Below the pieces are notes generated by a model. The model was given only the letters and a program-made list of their open reading frames with translations, had not been told where the DNA came from and made no database searches. Below, in pieces: positions 13,501 to 14,732 of a stretch of DNA of 14,732 bases (the first letter of the stretch is position 1; each line of letters begins with the position of its first letter). A program made the translations under genes and the position numbers. The stretch comes from JANNHP01 sp031404455 (GTDB lineage: Bacteria; Planctomycetota; JAJSAM01; JAJVHW01), in NCBI GenBank assembly GCA_031404455.1, contig JANNHP010000246.1, positions 1 through 14,732 of the forward strand, in the 5' to 3' direction.

Positions 13501-14059
13501 CGTGGGTTTCCGTCTGAAGCCCGACTGGATGGCGAAGTTCCTGCGCGACCCTTCGATGGGCGGAGGTCGCGCGCGCCCCGAATCCACGCGCGCGCACCTG
13601 AAGATCCGCATGCCGACCTTCGACTTCTCCGAGGAGGAGATCGAGAAGCTCGTGCTCTTCTTCTCGGCGATGGCGAAGCAGCAGCCGGTCTACCAGCCCG
13701 AGGTCGTGAAGCCTCTCGAGGGCAAGGAGCTCGCGGCCGCGTCGGCGATCTGGAAGGCGGCGAACTGCATGCTGTGCCACGTGGTCGACGGCCAGGCATT
13801 CACGAGCGAGACGAAGGCTCCGAATCTCTCGTACGCGCCCGCGAGGCTGCGTCCGGAGTGGATGAAGCGCTGGATCTCGAACCCGCCGGCGATGCAGCCC
13901 GCCACTGCGATGACCAAGTTCTTCGGCGAGGAACCGGGACCGGACGGCAAGTGGCACTACATGCCGGGCAGCAAGCCCTTGCCGGAGCTCGAGGGAATCA
14001 CCGCAGACCAGGTGGACCTGATGGTGCGGTACCTCGTCCAGGGACTCGCCGGCAAGTAG
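10583..14059 (+). CDS. Membrane-anchored octaheme cytochrome c of the quinol oxidase complex (1158 aa)
   Basis: The predicted electron acceptor from the Rieske protein. One N-terminal anchor (about 27-46) is followed by a periplasmic region with eight CxxCH heme sites, at Cys326, 401, 439, 467, 661, 785, 934 and 1062. Hemes 1-3 form a compact module (RCETCH, FGCSMCH, AGCVQCH) with extra histidines (AHGENHHW). Hemes 4-8 each look like class I cytochrome c domains ending in 'W...NP...MPxF' segments with candidate Met ligands (for example KMPEF, IMPDF, RMPQF, RMPTF). Two long coiled-coil-like insertions are seen: about 65-250 before heme 1, and about 492-566 inside the heme-4 domain, between CWGCH (467-471) and GPNL (568-571). 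The family's usual bc complexes have a one- or two-heme cytochrome. A weak AAAGAGA site precedes the ATG. It is the last gene of the operon. Confidence 0.93.
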   Translation: MSQIETATPPADSAIPKDPIVHKSYSVHIAIASLALVVATVLAVVDEGWWRRPYKGIQGQYRETYSAYLGKVEAKRRAFVDGVLEHVAEFEALKKRANDAAAECADAAATVQAKLTTATDKSRKLGAALKVSKSEIAALTYESEHKAHADGFKKVDESPAAKPVVEEIEAIRNREIEFTWTVTTYAGKDEEGGAKTSTAEETEKGRVADLLVKALDLEAEKATLQNDLGKANKPASEAAKARDQWLADNLGNLAYAMTNVDDTTRSVIAASGAAAYIDDDVVTLRPKTLGDLKAKVEEIPTGVFSALRGDIRQIHIAEARNWVDRCETCHLNTREPLPITVDSLKRVLGETVTAPPATPGEEPTTLPAWDASKIESMPLALFTSHPNVDLLKTHDPERFGCSMCHNGNGVAITSAELAHGENHHWLQPLYPKENVEAGCVQCHQQDLVLPMGDRITAGKDTFRRVACWGCHRYEGFNTELESVTAFDGRLKVIDEESKAKALRRENLQAVLNALDQDVEAQKKAYDRDFPANLREREALTQEISALAVERAQVTKRIAGLYVERQRAGPNLKDVKIKLLPEFVTEWIRNPREAHKDVAGNAFRPDTKMPEFRWQDDEEAKDVAAFVHQRAIDPSEFEAYRLPAFVAGDAKKGEELFNTRGCLACHAMGTGTAKIGNDYAANLSNLGEKNRPEYVARWITHPRERLVPYDLKQKKDVAGGAKDDPNLVWTQHTIMPDFRLSESEVRDITTYLMSQKRADVKYEKPTWLDDKERAKRGEKLVVYQGCAGCHEIRGLEDEKGIGTELTKEGSKSIDLLDFGHLTVAAKRGKEPLKGVDLLEDAEKLFEEEHHWFRPRNFFLHKIAKPDLYDESKYLPDRFNRLRMPQFKFTAQEILDVTSFVLGSVDSQIPASFRYDPDADGKAIREGWWIVKKYNCGGCHQVTPDEVPSIWNTPAYADKTDSKNRDANLPPTLVGVGFRLKPDWMAKFLRDPSMGGGRARPESTRAHLKIRMPTFDFSEEEIEKLVLFFSAMAKQQPVYQPEVVKPLEGKELAAASAIWKAANCMLCHVVDGQAFTSETKAPNLSYAPARLRPEWMKRWISNPPAMQPATAMTKFFGEEPGPDGKWHYMPGSKPLPELEGITADQVDLMVRYLVQGLAGK

Positions 14060-14094
14060 CGGGCGGTGCCGGCACGACGGACGGGCGGCGCCCT

Positions 14095-14732
14095 CTGAAG
14101 AAGGGCGTCCTGCTGATCGGCGCGGTCGTCCTCGGGACCATCGCGCTGACGTGGCTCGTCTGGCGGCAGACCTGGTTCGGCGCGCGCCTCACCGACGACG
14201 AACTCATCGCGGCGATGGCGCCCGGCGCCACTGCGCGCGAGGCGCAGCACGGGATCGAGGAGATCACGCGACGGCTGGCCGAGAACGACGTCGGCCGCGA
14301 CCGCTGGGCGCGGCTCCTCGTGGAGACGTCGCGGCGCGCCGAGGACCCCGTCCGCGTCGCGGCCGCGTGGGCGATGCACTTCGATGCCGGCCGCGAGGAG
14401 TTCGTCGCGCGTCTCCGCGAGATGATCGCGAGCGACGAGTCGGTCCTTGTCTGCCGCAACGCCGCGTGCTCGCTCGCGAAGTCGGGCCACGCGGAGTCGC
14501 GGGCGATCCTTCGGTCAATGCTCGGCGCCGTCACGGTGACCGCGGCCGACGCGGGCAGGGTGTCCGCGCTCGTCGCCGTCGGCATGCCCATCCGCGAGAG
14601 CGCTCCGGTCGCGCGGCTCCTCCTGGCCGACGGCTCGGAGTCCGACGTCATCGCGCCGGTCCCGGGTCGCGTGATGACGCGCCTCGTCGCGGACGGCGCG
14701 CGCGTGTCGCCCGGCGATGGCGTCGTCGTGCT
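14095..14732 (+). CDS. Membrane protein with HEAT-like helices and start of a biotinyl-lipoyl/HlyD-like domain (partial)
   Basis: An open frame runs to the window edge with protein-like content. LKKG is followed by a transmembrane helix (about 5-24), then helical HEAT-like pairs (about 45-145: VRVAAAWAMHFD, VLVCRNAACSLAKSGHAESRAILRSML). Near the edge, V185-I-A-P-V-P-G-R-V, then V198-ADGARVSPGDGVVVL matches the half-motif of biotinyl-lipoyl domains in membrane fusion proteins. No ATG, GTG or TTG lies in frame between the previous stop and the helix. CTG 14095 is given as the start, with CTG 14110 (after AAGAAGG) as an alternative. A GTG at 14066 in another frame (PARRTGGAL, then TGA) would join this frame if one base were missing near 14092. 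The gene follows the octaheme cytochrome by about 35 bp and may belong to the same operon. Confidence 0.6.
   Translation, partial: MKKGVLLIGAVVLGTIALTWLVWRQTWFGARLTDDELIAAMAPGATAREAQHGIEEITRRLAENDVGRDRWARLLVETSRRAEDPVRVAAAWAMHFDAGREEFVARLREMIASDESVLVCRNAACSLAKSGHAESRAILRSMLGAVTVTAADAGRVSALVAVGMPIRESAPVARLLLADGSESDVIAPVPGRVMTRLVADGARVSPGDGVVV

Noticed and set aside
10559..13957. A very long open frame on the minus strand opposite the octaheme cytochrome
   Set aside because: It is a by-product of strong codon bias in G+C-rich DNA. Its translation is Arg/Val/Leu/Asp-rich and low in complexity, while the plus strand has eight heme motifs.
1..14732. Search for tRNA or rRNA genes, CRISPR repeats, transposases, integrases and defence genes
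   Set aside because: None seen. Gene spacing and content look like an ordinary chromosomal region, and no intergenic stretch exceeds 200 bases.

Overview
The window is very G+C-rich (roughly two thirds or more by eye) and densely coded. It looks chromosomal, from a Gram-negative respiring bacterium. The best guess is a planctomycete or a related uncultured lineage. The hints are many lipid-anchored or secreted proteins of unknown function, a secreted HExxH peptidase of a kind common in planctomycetes, and a split-cytochrome-b quinol oxidase joined to a giant multiheme cytochrome c. This placement is inference, not proof. I see no mobile element, CRISPR array, tRNA or rRNA.

Region 1 (1-2304, minus strand) holds, in order of transcription, a TlpA-like thioredoxin with a C-terminal TPR-like region, a secreted protein of unknown function, and the N-terminal part of lipB (octanoyltransferase), which runs off the left edge. 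Region 2 (2489-4799) holds small housekeeping-type genes: a signal-anchored hypothetical protein (+), a HIT-family hydrolase (-), a Fic-fold protein with an apparently destroyed active site plus a C-terminal winged helix (+), and a rhodanese-fold protein without its catalytic cysteine (-). The 131-bp divergent spacer between the HIT and Fic-like genes carries a perfect 11-bp inverted repeat and other repeats. Region 3 (4926-7559, +) holds a secreted gluzincin-type metalloprotease, a three-helix membrane protein, and a membrane-anchored thioredoxin-fold protein lacking CxxC. The last two overlap by 4 nt. The cluster ends in a perfect 15-bp hairpin.

Region 4 (7673-14059, +) is the centrepiece: a quinol-oxidising Rieske/cytochrome b module. 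It consists of a cytoplasmic Fe-S ferredoxin, a Rieske protein, a b6-type cytochrome b with the Cys that binds heme ci (cn) in b6f complexes, an enlarged subunit-IV-like protein with about six helices, and an 1158-residue octaheme cytochrome c. The cytochrome has one N-terminal membrane anchor and two coiled-coil insertions. A sigma70-like promoter sits just before the Rieske gene, and the ferredoxin is flanked by hairpins, so it may be a separate unit. The predicted flow is menaquinol to cytochrome b, then Rieske, then the multiheme cytochrome, then a downstream acceptor. The ferredoxin could connect to the cytoplasmic-side heme (inference).

Region 5 (about 14095 to the end, +) is a clear protein-coding frame with a membrane helix, HEAT-like helices and the start of a biotinyl-lipoyl/HlyD-like domain. 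It has no ATG, GTG or TTG start, so it either uses CTG or the sequence has lost one base near 14092.
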